64,000 bases of DNA from Poa pratensis (taxonomy: Eukaryota; Streptophyta; Magnoliopsida; Poales; Poaceae): assembly GCA_947311845.1 (NCBI GenBank), contig CAMZMU010000055.1:18352877-18416876 (forward strand), written 5' to 3'. The notes below the pieces were generated by a model. The model saw nothing but the letters and a program-made list of their open reading frames with translations. It did not search any database and was not told the DNA's origin. Position numbers and translations under genes: made by a program. Below, in pieces: positions 25,501-38,400 of this stretch (its first letter is position 1; every line of letters begins with the position of its first letter).

Positions 25501-26040
25501 GAATCATACGGGAAAATCTGAAGATCGCTCAGTCTAGGCAGAAGAGCTACTATGATAAGCATCATCAGGAGGTTCACTATGAAATGGTGATAAAGCTTAC
25601 CTCCGTGTCTCTCCACTTCATGGCGTTCGCCGCTTTGGTATCAAAGGGAAATTGGTACCTCGCTATGTTGGCCCTTTCACCGTTCTGGGCAAGCGAGGAG
25701 ATCTATCTTATCAATTGGAGTTACCAGTCAAATTCCCAAATGTACATGATGTGTTTCATGTCTCCAACTTCGCGGTGCTTTAAATATCCTATCCATGGAG
25801 TCAATCATGAAGAGCTAGACCTCCAGGAAGATCTCACTTATCGCGAGCATCCTATCCGTATCCTGGATGAAGCTGAAAGGAAGACCCGTAACAAGACTAC
25901 CAAGTTCCTCAAGTTCAGTGGTCTCACCATTCCGAGGAGGAAGCAACTTGGGAAAGAGAGTCTAGTCTACGTGAGGAGTATCCCGACTTCTTTTCGCACT
26001 CTTAGAATCTCGGGACGAGATTCCTGTAAGGAGGGTAGAA
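22600..26040 (+). pseudogene. Pol (PR-RT-RH-INT-chromo) of the chromovirus-like element, disrupted
   Basis: Domains in order: aspartic protease (IVLFDSGSSHSFIS, near 22710-22760); reverse transcriptase from about 23110 with [47 protein letters not shown] and the YIDD catalytic box at 23687-23698; RNase H around 24090-24360 ([16 protein letters not shown]); integrase with CDTCRR zinc-finger remnant (24870), GMDFITSLPKSPKGNDAIWV (24970) and [20 protein letters not shown] (25222); C-terminal chromodomain-like segment around 25850-25960. The frame is broken many times, for example a TAG at about 23808 and a missing base near 25200 (CCAAATGC where CCAAAATGC would keep frame). This copy cannot supply its own polymerase as written. 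Confidence 0.85.
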
Positions 26041-26041
26041 T
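26027..26041 (+). other. Polypurine tract of the chromovirus-like element
   Basis: AAGGAGGGTAGAATT lies immediately before the 3' LTR start (TGTAATAGCCC at 26042). Purine content and position fit the plus-strand primer for second-strand DNA synthesis. Confidence 0.65.
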
Positions 26042-27628
26042 TGTAATAGCCCGGAGTTTGAGCAACTAAAAACCTGTGTTTTTTTCCACTTTTGTGTACA
26101 TTGCATCATGGCATCCATGCATCATGTTGTTGCTAGGTATTTGTGCTAGGGAATTGTGATGATGCTAGGGAATTGTGGTGGTTTGGCACCACTTCAAACA
26201 AATGCCAATTTTGCTTCAACAAATTTCAAAACCGTGAAAGCACTCAAACTTGCAAAACACAAATACCTTGTCCTCTTATATTTGCCAAGGAAGTTCCAAG
26301 AGCTCCAAAATAATATTTTGCACTTGCTCCACATTGTTAAAGGAGCAACATTTTGAAATTTAGCAAAATGCCATACCCAACCTTTTGTAAGCAAAAGTGG
26401 TTCAAAACATTTTATTTTGAGACGCCAATTTTTGTGGAGCTTCCACATGATATGAAAAGTCTACACAAATTATTTTATAATTTTTGAAAGTGTCTAAGTA
26501 CCTCATTTAAATACCTAAAGTACTACTGGGTTTTAAAAGGAAAAGTGAAAAGGACTAATCCGTGTTAGAACAGTTTCTCCAGGGGGTTTCGTGCAAATGT
26601 GTCATCCCCTTCCTCCTGTAGCTCACATGGGCACGGCATGGTGCCAGTGGCATGCTCGCCACTGGGCCCGCGCCCTCCTGCCACGCCGTGATGGAGAGAA
26701 GAGGACCCTGAGGCCCCTCTCCAACCCTATCCCCTCGATTTTCCCCTCCCGTTTCCTTTTCTCGTCCTCTCCATGGAGCCGCACCCGAGCTCACCGTTGA
26801 CGCCGCGTCGCCGTCGCCTGAGGCCGCGCCGAGTACAACGACGACCACCACTAGCTCCGTCGCGCCGTCTCCGTCTTCTCCGCCGAAGGAATCAATCCGA
26901 GGAGCCCGAAATCGACGTAGCCGCCCACTACTTCGCCGTCGCCGTTCACGAGCCGCTGGGAGCGATTCGCCGCCGTTGCTGCGTCTCCGACCTCGCCGTC
27001 TTCACCAGCGAGCTCAGGGTGAGTTGCTGCCCCTCCCCATGCCCTCATTCCTCCCGCGCATGAACCGTAGCCACGCCGTGGTACCACCGTGGTCGTCGGC
27101 GCCGCTCGTTGCCGCTGTGTCGGATTTTCTGGTTGTAAACCAATCGGATAATCCGAAGGAGACCAGTGCCAGAAAACTTTAGGTCCTTAGCAAAATTTTA
27201 CCTCTTTGAACCATCGGATAATCCGAGCTTGAGAGGATCGGATCTTCCGAAGTGTTCCAGTGCTGGACTCTCGCTAGTCCTTAGCCGATTTTTTCGTTCT
27301 GCTTCCTCAATCGGATATTCCAATTCTGTAAAATTCGGATATTCCGATTTGGTCCAGTGCCAAAAGAACTCTACTGTTTCTTTTTTTTCTTTTTATTTTT
27401 GGCTAAATATAGCAAAGGTGGGGAAAATAAATTCTACCAAGGTATAAATGAGAGAGGATTTTAAAATGTAATAACTTATTTTCGGTGCGTCAGAAAATTG
27501 CGGGTAATATACCCGAATGTCCGGAAATTCGGGAACTAACCTTTTAAAATGATATCATGCATATTTGAGCACCACTAAAGAATGGCACTTGTTACAAATT
27601 CTTAGAATCACTAAGTTAAATATGGGGT
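26042..27628 (+). repeat. 3' LTR of the chromovirus-like element, segment 1 of 3
   Basis: This is the first 1,587 bases of the LTR, from TGTAATAGCCC to the GGGGT target site where the Tat-type element entered. The part near 26560-27060 is GC-rich with chance open frames in several registers and no recognisable protein. A three-unit tandem repeat with paired palindromes lies at 27120-27347. The matching part of the 5' LTR is deleted, so this stretch has no second copy in the window. Confidence 0.8.
27120..27347. repeat. Tandem array of paired TCGGAT-NN-TCCGA palindromes
   Basis: Thirteen-base palindromes with the form TCGGATNNTCCGA start at 27144, 27214, 27238 and 27335. Imperfect copies start at 27120 and 27311. 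They form three pairs, each pair 24 bases apart, with the pairs repeating every 94-97 bases. A CCAGTGCC-like word follows each unit (near 27162, 27257 and 27353). The arrangement sits inside the LTR, where promoter and enhancer sequences reside. Confidence 0.8.
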
Positions 27629-28133
27629 TGTGGAGGTTATGCCGAACGGGTATACCTGCCACGGTGGATAAAACCTGGCCCACCAAGGAGGCCCATCAGA
27701 TAAAGCCGGAGGGCTTAATGGAGAAGGCCTCATGGGCTTAGGCGCAAGGATAAGCTCTGGGCTGGCTTAGTGAAGTCCAAGACGAAGGCCTGGCTGCGTT
27801 CGCCTTAGGGAGCAAGTTAGGGTTTGTTACCGTGTTAGTCTAGGACTCGTGATCTAGGTCGGTTAAGGCTTTCCTTGTAGGGGAAGGCTTGGCGCCTTTA
27901 TAAGCCAGCCTTCCAGCAGCCTTAGGGCACGCATACAATCTCATTGTAACCTGTACACATATTCTCCTTGAGTGAATTATAGCAGCACGTAGGATCTCGC
28001 CACCGTCGTGAGATCCGAAGCTGGGTAAGATCGTGTGTGCAATCCCGTCACTGGAACCCTCTACGTTCTTCCCCACCTCCTCTACGGTACGTATGAATCC
28101 ATATAGTAGTTCCGCGTTACCAATACCTCGACA
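27629..28133 (+). repeat. 5' LTR of the Tat-type element
   Basis: Begins TGTGGAGGTTATGCC and ends ACCTCGACA, with TG...CA termini. A TATA-like TTTATAAGCC at about 27896-27905 is the likely promoter core. The sequence is identical by eye to 39210-39714. Confidence 0.93.
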
Positions 28134-28152
28134 GTTGGCGCCCACCGTGGGG
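28134..28152 (+). other. Primer binding site of the Tat-type element
   Basis: GTTGGCGCCCACCGTGGGG follows the 5' LTR directly. TGGCGCC-type sites are usual for Tat and Athila lineages. It fixes the element as plus-strand. Confidence 0.7.
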
Positions 28153-28209
28153 CCCAAGGCGTCGGGAGTTTTGTTTCAGGCGGGAGCATTGGGCGAGATC
28201 GGCAAGACT

Positions 28210-31111
28210 ATGGCGGTTGGTCGCGCCCGCATCATCAACAACTTTGGGTGCATCGAAGACGACGGTCCTACGTCCCAGCAAACGACGCACTGGTGTCAAG
28301 CTTCGTCGTCCCCTTCGGCACCATCAACATCTTCATGGGTTTTACGGCTGAGGCGTATGGATTCCCCAGGGGATCCGCCGCCTTTTGGCCCACCCACCAC
28401 CCCATCGATTATGCAATCGAGCAACAACACAGATCGGATCAGGCCTTTGTCTATCGCGATCTGAGTGACTCTGATACCCAAAGCGATTCTGACTCCAGCT
28501 CTTATGAGCTTATGGAGCCCGCCTCTCGCTTTGTCGGTGTCATTGACGCATCTGGCCCTAAGCCGGCCGAATCTGACCCTGAGTCAATATTACCTGCCTT
28601 ACAGACAGGAGCAGACTCAGAAGCCGGATCTGATGGCACCGCTCCAATGGCGGAAGATTCAGATCTCGATGAGCATAAGGAGGAAGACTTTGCAGCACAG
28701 GTTGCCGCGCGAGGCTATGGCTCATCCGATCCAAACGAAGTCTTAATGACTTTCCCGGCACAGATAGCTAAGGATGGTGCGGCCGCGGCTAAGCCAGACG
28801 AGGCTGAAGTTTCCTCTAGCATCAAACACATTGGTGACAAGGCGGAAAAGCCAGAGGATGTGCTGGACCCTAAAAGGCCTCCCCCGGCTACGCCTATTGA
28901 AGAAGACCTGGAGCGGTCAAAGGAGGAACACATGCGCGCATTGGAGCTCTCAAAACACCTTTGGGACCAAATCCAACCGCGGTTGAACTTGAGGAAAGAC
29001 GGAAAGCGCTCCTGGCTGAGACTGAAGTCAACATCAAGTATAAGTTGTCCCTCCTGAACAAGGAAAAAGAGTTAATCCTAGTTGGAAAGGCTCTAGAAGA
29101 GGAAGAGTACCAGCGTGAGCGCGATGTTGAGAAATTCCGCAAAATACGAAGTATACGTGACCCTCTTCTGCATCGGGATCTGCAGGGAAACTTCGAGAAG
29201 ACTTCTGCCCAAAAGCCTTTAAAGCCTTGGCAGAAATACTCTTTCAGAGTTAACCCTGATGGAGTCATATTCTTCTCCACCCCGGCCAAAAACCTAGAGG
29301 CGGCCAGGGAAATCATGGGAGACGAAGCAGTCCAATTGAAGAGCGCCACCATTATTCTAAAATGCTCATCGAAAAGGCGGTAGAGCAGCAGGCTAAGGCG
29401 GACTCAAACTCAAAACTGGCGGACGATACGCGTCTTTGCAAGACAGCCGTTGCCGGCGGTGGAGATCCAGAGGAACCAGCTGGTTCCAGTAGCCATGGCA
29501 ATAAGGGTAAGGACCTAGGAAGGACAAAGTTCCTGACAACACAGGGATGAGTCAAAGACTGGGTCCAATCGCCATAGTGACAAAGGCAAGGACGACCACC
29601 GGCAAAAGGATAACACACGCCATAAGAAGAATGATCCGCCTCGCCGTGAAAGAGATCAAGACAAGGGGAAGGACGCACGGCGTGGGAGTGACCGGCTTAA
29701 CATGCCACCTCCGCCCGCAGCACGGGCAAGAGACGAAGGAAATAGGGGCAACAGAGATCCGCCTCAAAGGCGATCTCGCTCCCGCTCCCCTCATCGCCAA
29801 AGCCGTCAGGAGGAGCCAAGGCGTAGCCAATCCAACAAAGGGCCAGCCAGGGAAAACACTCATATCTCAGACGCCCGCATCCGTCTCGATGAGATTAAAG
29901 CGGCCAAAGAGGAGTCTTACCTGGGCCCTGTGTGCTTTGGACCGGCGATTCGCAAGGTGCAACTCCCATCCTCGCTAGGCAATGTCAAGAAAATTGTGGA
30001 CAAGTACAATGGCATTGACAAACCGGACATATGGCTGCCTGATTACATCCACGCCGTTGGTATTAATGACGGTGATTACAATGCAGCTGTACGTTTTCTT
30101 CCACTCATGTTGGAGGGAACGGCCCGGTTGTGGATCGACACTTTGCCAGAAAAGAGTATCCACAATTGGCAAGACATGCAGAAAACATTCATGCAACACT
30201 TCTCATGCACATACAAACGTCCAAAGGCTTACTCAGATCTACTAAAGTGCGCTCAAGTGGAGGGGGAGTCAAGCAGAGCTTTCATAGCTCGATGGACAGA
30301 GACAAAGAATGCATGCGAAGACGTTTCTGAGATCCAGGCCATACATGCTTTTATGAACAGCCTGAAGAAAGGCAACATGATGAGATATATGTTAGCCAGC
30401 CAAAACATCAAACACCTCGGCGAGCTCTTAGACAGCGCGAACAATTACGCTGCAGCAGAAGACGACGCTCGAGCTGACGACGGCGATCTGCGCATGGACA
30501 TAGCTGTTAACCCGGAAAAGCGAAACAACAATCAAAGCCGGAAAAAGAAGGAAGCCAACGATGCGCCAGGACCATCAAAGGAGGTAGCCTTTGCCAATAA
30601 GAAGGGTGGCCAGAGCGGGGCTAGCAGATGGCAGAAGAAGAGCGATGACAGTCAAGGGTCAAGACCCATTAAAATCACCTATGACGACATCAAAGATGAA
30701 CCTTGTGCCCATCATAGCAAGCTTGGCAAATGCACCCATACCAACAGGCAGTGCCGCCTTAACGATGATATCAAGAAGGATCCGGACGCTGGCTTCAAGG
30801 CAAAACAGTTCAAGCGCAAGAACCGTAAAGACAAGAAAGAGCAGAAGGACAACGAGGAAAGTGCTTCGGAGCCGGAAGATCAGGAGCCAAAGCACAAGAG
30901 GAGCAACAAGTTTCCAAGGGTCGAAACAAGCCTTGTCACTTCCTTGCCACTCCTTCGGCCAAAAAGGAAAAGGCAGCCTGGAGGGAACTCAATGCCACTA
31001 TGCCAGCGGTTCCCCAGTATCTCAACTGGTCCGAGCACCCCATTACATGGGACCGCAACGATCATCCTGATCATATTCCACAGAACCCAGGGAATTACGC
31101 GCTCGTTGTAA
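28210..31111 (+). pseudogene. Gag region of the Tat-type element, frameshifted
   Basis: Candidate start ATG at 28210 (AVGRARIINNFGCIEDDG), continued after a shift by a long acidic N-terminal region to about 28980. A coiled charged block follows (LEERRKALLAETEVNIKYKL), then Arg/Ser-rich sequence near 29780. The capsid core from about 29880 has TARLWIDTLPEKSIHNWQDM and QHFSCTYKRPKAYSDLLKC. The C-terminal part contains a Cys/His cluster (CAHHSKLGKCTHTNRQC, about 30707-30757) in the place of a zinc knuckle, then Lys-rich sequence. Frame changes occur near 28980, 29360, 29545 and 30940. The long N-terminal extension is characteristic of Tat-lineage gag. Confidence 0.8.
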
Positions 31112-34100
31112 ACCCAATTGTGCAGCAATGCAGGCTTTCTAAGGTGCTTATGGATGGAGGGAGTAGCATCAACATCCTCTATCTTGAAACCTTAAAGCGC
31201 ATGCGCCTTTCTGAGACACAGCTAAAACATAGCACAGTCAAGTTTCACGGCATAGTGCCAGGCAGGCAGGCCAGTTCTATGGGAACAATGTCTTAGACGT
31301 CACCTTCGGTGACGAAACAAACTATAGGACTGAGGAAGTTGCCTTTGAGGTGGTGGAATTCAAAAGTGCGTATCACGCAATCTTTGGCCGCCCAGCCTTT
31401 GCCAAATTCATGGCACGCCCGTGTTACATCTACAGCAAGCTCAAAATACCTGGACCAAACGGCGTCATCACGGTCAATGGCGACTTCAAGAAGGCGAAGG
31501 AATGCGAAGCAGGAAACGCCGTCTTAGCAGAAGCAGTCATCAGCAAGGAAGAGCTGGAGCAGTACAAGAAAGAAGTTAACACCAATGAAATGCCGGATGG
31601 TAAAAGCCTCCTTGCGCCTCGGATGTCACTTTCAAGGCCAGCTCAAACTCGAAGAAGATCGTGCTGGACAACGCGATGCAAGCAAGACGACGAACATAGG
31701 CGCGGACCTCAGTGACGCATAGGAAGGCGCGCTCGTCAAGTTCCTCCGTGAGCAACGGGATATTTTTGCATGGTCACCATCAGACATGCCAGGAGTACCC
31801 CGGGAACTTGCCGAGCACAGCCTTAATGTCGCCAAAGGTGCCAAGCCAGTAAAACAAGGTCTTCGTCGCTTCGGTCCAGAGAAGAAGAAAGCAATAGGAA
31901 AAGAGGTAGCTCGGCTTAGTGCCGCTAATTTCATTAGAGAGGTTATCCACACAGATTGGCTAGCAAATCCTGTATTAGTACCTAAGAAGGACGTGAAAGA
32001 CTTGCGCATGTGCATAGATTTCACCGGCTTAAACAAAGCCTGTCCTAAAGACCCCTTCGCATTGCCGCGAATTGATCAGGTCGTAGATGCTGTATCAGGT
32101 TCTGAATTACTATGCTTTTTGGACGCTTACTCTGGCTACCACCAAATTAAGATGAAGGAGTCTGACCAAATTAAGACTTCCTTCATCACACCTTTCGGAA
32201 CGTTTTGCTACATAACTATGCCTTTCGGGCTTAAAAACGCTGGCTCAACGTACCAACGGTGCATACAACGTTGCCTACACGATCAAATAGGCCGCAATGT
32301 TCACGCTTATGTCGATGACATTGCCGTTATGTCGCGAAAACGCGGCGATCTCATCGTTGACCTTCAAGAAACCTTTGATAACTTAAGAAAATATAACATG
32401 AAGCTAAATCCGGGAAAATGCTTTTTTGGCGTCCCAGCAGGAAAACTTTTAGGCTTCATTGTTTCAGAAAGAGGTCTTGAGGTTAACCCAGAAAAGATTC
32501 GAGCTATCATGGACATCAAAAAGCCTACTTGTCTTAAAGATGTCCAAAGGCTCAGGATCTGCAGCAGCTGTAAGCCGATTTATTAGTAGGCTTGGGGATA
32601 AAGCTTTACCCCTATACAGGTTGTTGAAGAAAACTAAGACGTTCGTCTGGACTGAAGAGGCAGATGCAGCCTTAGCACAGTTAAAAGACGCCTTAGTTTC
32701 AGCACCAATATTAGCGTCTCCTCTACCACAAGAGCCGATGCTACTTTACATGGCGGCTACCAACCTAGTTATTAGTGCAGTGGTTGTTGTTGAGCGAAAG
32801 GAAGAGGGAAAGGAGCTACCGGAACAAAGGCCGGTATATTATATCAGCGAAGTCTTCTCCGAATCCAAACAACGATACCCTCACTATCAGAAGCTGGCTT
32901 ATGGAGTTTTCTTCGCAGCCAGAAAATTACGCCATTATTTCCAAGAGCACCCAATCACGGTAGTCAGTAAGGCGCCATTGGGTGACATTATAAACAACAC
33001 CGATGCCACTGGACGTGTGGCTAAGTGGGGAATTGAATTGGCAGCCTTCGACATCCAGTACAAGCCACGTACAGCCATCAAATCCCAGTCTTAGCTGATT
33101 TCATCGCAGACTGGACAGAAGCAATGGATGAACTTCCCCTCCCTGACGAGAATATTGGGTTATGCACTTTGACGGCTCCAAAATGTTGCAGGGATCGGGA
33201 GCTGGCGTGGTACTGAAGAACCCTAAAGGAGACAAGATGTGCTATGTCTTGCAGATACACTTCAATGCCACTAATAATGTTGCAGAATACGAGGCTCTGT
33301 TGCATGGATTGCACGTCGCAAAGGATTTGGGCATTAGCCGTCTTTTGTGCTATGGCGATTCAGACCTCGTTGTTCAACAATTAGAAGGGGCATGGGACGC
33401 GAAGAGCCCTACAATGGCTGAATACCGACGCACGGTAGACGAGTTTGGTCGGTGTTTTATCGGCTTAGAAGTCAAGCATATCAAAAGGGAGGAAAATGAA
33501 GCAGCGGACGCCTTAGCCAGAATGGGCTCGAAAAGATCGAAGGTGCCCTCCGATATATTTTTGGAGCACCTGTACGTGCCGTCTATTAAAGGCGGAGATG
33601 AGGATGACCCCATGGCTTCGCAGTCTGTTTCCGTCATGCTGGTGAAGCCAGATTGGACACAGCCCTACATAAATTTCCTCCTTAACAAGGAAGAGCCAGA
33701 GGATGAAGTATTAAGGCGGCAAGTTGTGCGCAGAGCTAAGGCATACACAATAATAAATGGAGAGCTATACAAGCGGAGTACCACAGGTGTATATCAACGA
33801 TGCGTTTCGCCGGAAGAAGGACAGGAGATACTAGAAGAGATCCATGGTGGATGTTGCGGTCATCATGCCTCTGCCCGAGCAATTGTCGCCAAAGCTTTTA
33901 GACATGGATTCTACTGGCTCACAGCAAAGCAAGACGCAGAAGAACTCGTCAAGAAATGCGTTGGATGCCAAAAGTATGCAAGACAGCCAAAGATGCCAGC
34001 CCAGGAATTGCGCACCATTCCAATCACGTGGCCATTTGCGGTCTGGGGACTGGACATGGTAGGTCCATTCAGGACTGCGCGAGGCGGCGTCAAACATCTC

Positions 34101-34939
34101 TTAGTTGCGGTGGATAAATACACCAAGTGGGTTGAAGCTAAGCCCATAAAAAAGCTTGATGGGGCAACAGCCAAGAAGTTCGTCATTGAGGTTATAACGA
34201 GATTTGGCGTCCCCCACAGTATCATTACGGACAATGGGACAAACTTCGCCGTAGGAGAACTGGCAAAGTACTGTGGTGAAGTTGGTATTCGTTGGACTTA
34301 GCATCTGTGGCTCATCCACAATCGAATGGCCAAGTTGAGCGAACCAACAGTATAATTCTACAGGGAATAAAGCCAAGATTAGAGGTGCCTTTGCATAGAG
34401 CAGCTGGAGCATGGGTAGAAGAATTACCTGCTGTCTTATGGAGCATACGCACAACTCCAAGCAGTGCAACAGGCTATACCCCTTTCTTTCTCATATATGG
34501 CGCTGAAGCGGTACTCCCAACAGATGTCCTGCACGACACACCTCGTGTAACAGCCTACGTTGAAGCAGACGCAGAAGAAGCCAGACAGGATGGCTTAGAC
34601 CTTCTCGAAGAAGAGCGTGAGATAGCGCTTCAGCGCTCCGCCATTTATCAGCAGAACATGCGGCGTTACCACAGTCGCAAGGTAAGACGGAGATCGTTTC
34701 GAGAAGGCGATTTGGTGCTTCGCCTTGTTCAGCAAAAGGAGCACAAACTATCTCCCATATGGGAAGGACCCTTCGTTATCAGCAAAGCGCTTAAGAACGG
34801 GGCATATTATCTTGTGGACCTCCGTGATATCGAGAAGAAGAAGAAAAGAGGCCGCAAAAGGAAAAGGAACGAAGAAGCAGTGCTCAAGGAGACGAAACGT
34901 CCTTGGAACATTGAGCAGCTACGTCCTTTTTACACTTAG
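31000..34939 (+). pseudogene. Pol of the Tat-type element: PR, RT, RNase H, second RNase H, INT
   Basis: Protease near 31140 (VLMDGGSSINILYLETLKRM). Reverse transcriptase 31786-32586 with LRMCIDFTGLNKACPKDPF, TMPFGLKNAGSTYQR and the YVDD box at 32308-32319. First RNase H to about 33090 (SKQRYPHYQKLAYGVFFAAR). A second, archaeal-type RNase H starts at 33162 (MHFDGSKMLQGSGAGVVLKN; YGDSDLVVQQLEG; EENEAADALARMGS). Integrase follows, with HHASARA and CVGCQKYARQ zinc-binding parts, GLDMVGPF, IITDNGTNF and QSNGQVERTN. A Lys-rich tail ends at 34939. Single-base losses are apparent near 33086 (CCCAGTC) and 34291 (CGTTGG where CGTTTGG keeps frame), with others near 31290, 31640, 32550 and 33155. Enzymatic motifs themselves are intact. 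Confidence 0.88.
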
Positions 34940-35435
34940 CAATTCTATTGTAATCACACCATATATGATTATGAAATAAAAGTCTTTGGTTCCCTCAATT
35001 ATTTTTATGCATGAGTTCTCGCCGTCTTTTATTTCCATTTGATCATATATTTCGATAAAAATATCAATGTTAACCCGAATTGGCTTCGTGCTTGTGGTTA
35101 CTCACATGATGCTTTTGCCTTAAGGCCTTACAAAAATTAAAATTGCATCCGTCTAAGAGTATTTATCTGATCGCGTATATGCTGGCTTGTCTTAGTAGAT
35201 GCTTTACGCACCAAAAGCCGGCGCCGTTTCTGTGTTTAAACAGTTTGGTTACTAACCCTGTTGCCAGCGAAGTGTTCCGTGCTTAGGTTCTGCCAGCATA
35301 CGAAAAGGCTAAAGCATATAAGCCAGAAAACTTGAAGACGGATAAGGAGCATAGTTTGCAAGCCTTTTAAAAATAAGTGCATGCGTGCAAAACAAACATG
35401 TTCAACAGATAAAAAGGCTCCTGCCATTACAAAAC
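34940..35435. other. Spacer between pol and the antisense gene
   Basis: About 500 AT-rich bases after the pol stop. No coding region was recognised. It probably contains the 3' end of the antisense gene transcript and sense-strand polyadenylation signals (AATAAA-like sequence near 34975). Confidence 0.4.
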
Positions 35436-35499
35436 ATAACTTAACAAGTCTTTTGTGCCATCTTTCATGACACGCTTAATGCAAAGTTTTTCCTGCATC

Positions 35500-38400
35500 T
35501 TATGCAGGGGACTGAGGAGGCGAAGACGCAGGGGACTTGGATGGATCCAGCGTAGCTTCAGACTCGCCTTCTTCTTCTTCATTTCCGTCTTCTGACTCAT
35601 CGCCATTGCCAGTGGTGGGTGCTTCGGCTTCGTCATCAGACACGTCGTCAGGACGGGGAGGCACAGGCTTCTTGGAGAAGAAGATAGACAAGTCTACCAT
35701 CTCAGCAACGGCTGAGGCAAAGCCAGAGACAGAGGCATAGACCTTTTCTTTGACGAGCTCGTTGCCGTCTCTGTCCTTGGCTGGGAAACACTTGATAACG
35801 CGCCACATGTTGACTTCGGGGTAGTGGCCGCGAACAAGTCCTAGAGCAAGTTTTGCTCCGCCTCTAGCTGCTGAGCGAAGACGCTCCACCACCTCTGGGA
35901 CGCAGTTCTGAAGAAGTGGCAGCAAGTTGCTGGTGTTTGTCACTTGGGGCAGCTGTTTTGGGAAGATGTTGGCGACAACGTCTCTTCCCGCAGCATACAG
36001 CCCTGACACAATTTCGCCACACTCCAAGATAAGCTCCAGGCGCGTCTCAGAGGTAAGCCTTTCCCCAAACCCAGCTGGAACTGTGGAAAGGAGGAATGAA
36101 AAAAGTTAAGGCGTACTGAAGTGTTGGAACAAAGGCAAAAAGTAAAAGAAGAGAGGCTTACTTAGCAGTTTCTCGTCAATGGCGGTGCTCTCATCAGCTT
36201 GGCGTTCAAGACGACCTTGTAAGCTCTGGATTAGGAGCCCATCCTTTTCAGCCTGTCGCTGCAGTTTCAGAAGTTCTGCCTTCAGTTTGTTTGCCCTTCA
36301 GCGGCGCTGTCTTGGACGGCTTTAAGATTGGCCTCGGCCGTCTTTCGGTTCTCCTCCAGTTGCTTAAACAAGGCGGCATTTTCCCGCCTCACAACTTCTA
36401 TATCGCCAGTCTCGCTGACGATCTGTTTTGCCTTCGCCACAACAGCTGTGAAGACACATTGCATGTGTTGAGCATCTTATGCCTTAAATGAATTAAACAC
36501 ATGCATGTGAAAGAACATTTACCTTTGTTCGCCTTATTTTTGGCGACGGCTTGCTTGAGCACTTGCCTTTGGTTACTCAGTGAGTACCATAGATCGCATG
36601 TAAGTTGCTCACTGCTCTGCTAAGGCAAGGGTAGTAGTAAGTAAAAAGGTAAAGACAATAAGTATAGCTACAAGGGCTTGGGGACTGAGTCTTTATCAAC
36701 ATTAAAGAAAGGCCATTACGTCGGCTTAGTCAAAGCACAACGTAATGCCCGGGGACTAGTATGTACATAAAGACGGAATGTTTACCTGCATCATGGCCTT
36801 CAAGGCTTTGTAGCTCTTCTTCATTGTGACGTACAGCTCGTCACAATTGTCTTCCAGATTCAATATGGTCAATGTTGACCAACTGGCCTTAGCTTCGGAG
36901 GCGGCTCGTTGCGCTCCTTCTCATCGGCAAGCATGGCGGCGATGTTGGGTAAGATGTACCCCTCGTCGTCAAAGAGCTCTTGCTTCACCATGTTGCGGAT
37001 AGCCTCACGAGTAATGGGCTCGTTCGGCTCTCTGACTGAAGTACCGCCGCCTTCCCAGCAGCGGCAGCCCTGGCCAACTTTTCAGTTTCCGTCTTATCAG
37101 GTAAGACGGCTGAGTCCAATCTATATGATGATCTTCAGATGGGCCTGGGCTGTCTCTTGTTGAACGGAGGGAGTGGGGGGAGCGATGGCTGGAGAGGCTC
37201 AGTCTTCTTTTGCCTGGAAGAAATTACTTTCTTCCTCTTGAGAGGCGCAGTTGGTTTGATCCTGCAAATCACATACAAAATAAGATAACATTCATAGACA
37301 TTGTTCGCCTTACTAAAGAAATTGAGGTTCGGCTTACTTCTGTACTGGAGCATTGAAGGCCGCATCTTCATCGTCCTCAATGTCGAGCACTTCGGCGTTA
37401 ACAGGGATGGCTTTCTCACGCTTCCGCCTTTCTGCTGCTGAAGTTGCTGCAGTAGCTCCTGAAGCCTTTCGTTTCCGAGTCTTTGGGGGCTCGGGTGCCG
37501 CTTCAGGCACGTAAAACAAAGGAGCCAGCAGATTATCCGGCAAAAGGGCGAGCTGAAATCAAAAGTGGTGTTAGTAAGGCAAACATTGTGGAAGTGTAAA
37601 AACAGTAATGGTAAATGCCTTACCTTGGAGCCGGGTTGGCGGCTGTGTACATAGGACGCTGCTCTGTCAGCTGGATCCTTTCCTTGGCAATCCTCTTAAA
37701 GCGATACAAGGGCGTCTTGCGTAAGGTCACTCTCACTAACACGGAGGGGATCTTTCTTCTGGTCCGTGTAGTGGCACATGAGGCCTTTGCGATCTTTCAA
37801 AGGCTGGATTCGCCTTGACAACCAACATAGGATGGTGTCTGCGCCCGTGAGTTTGGGCACAGCAGTCTTTGTAAGTACTCAATCCGCCTTTGCATGCGAC
37901 GGAGGTTGTCAGGAAGGACCTTCAGCGGTTTTCGCCCCAAGAGAGGCGGGCTCCGCAGGCAAAGGAGAAAAGCGAGGAAGTCCTATGTCTTTGCCTACTG
38001 GCGCCATGTCTTTGCAGTAGAAGAAGGAGCTATTCCAGCCTTTAATGGAATCTATTTTTGGCGCCTTAGGATACCAGTCTCTGCCTCTACGAAGGTTGAT
38101 GCTAACTGTTCCTAAGGAAAGCAGTTCTTCCTTCTCTGTTTGGCGCTTGCAAGTAAAGCAGTACTTGAAGAATTCTAAGCTGGGCTCTATGCCTAGTATC
38201 CTTCGAATAAAGCCATAAAGCCAGCTATGTACAAGATACTATTGGGGCCTACGCTATGAGGCTGAAGGCCATAGTAGTCTAAGACTGATTGGAAAAAAGG
38301 ATGCGGAGGCAAAGACAAACCGCGAGGAGATGTGAGACGAGGAGCACTCGTTCATCGCCGGCGGGATCTGGAGCAGGGTGGCCGTACGCTGACCGCCAGT

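Noticed and set aside
26555..27087. Several 70-100 residue frames on both strands
   Set aside because: They fall in a GC-rich part of the 3' LTR of the chromovirus-like element and show no protein-like pattern.
27144..27347. CRISPR-like spaced repeats
   Set aside because: The spaced palindromes are inside a plant LTR, spacers are part of a 94-97 base tandem repeat rather than unique, and the genome is eukaryotic.
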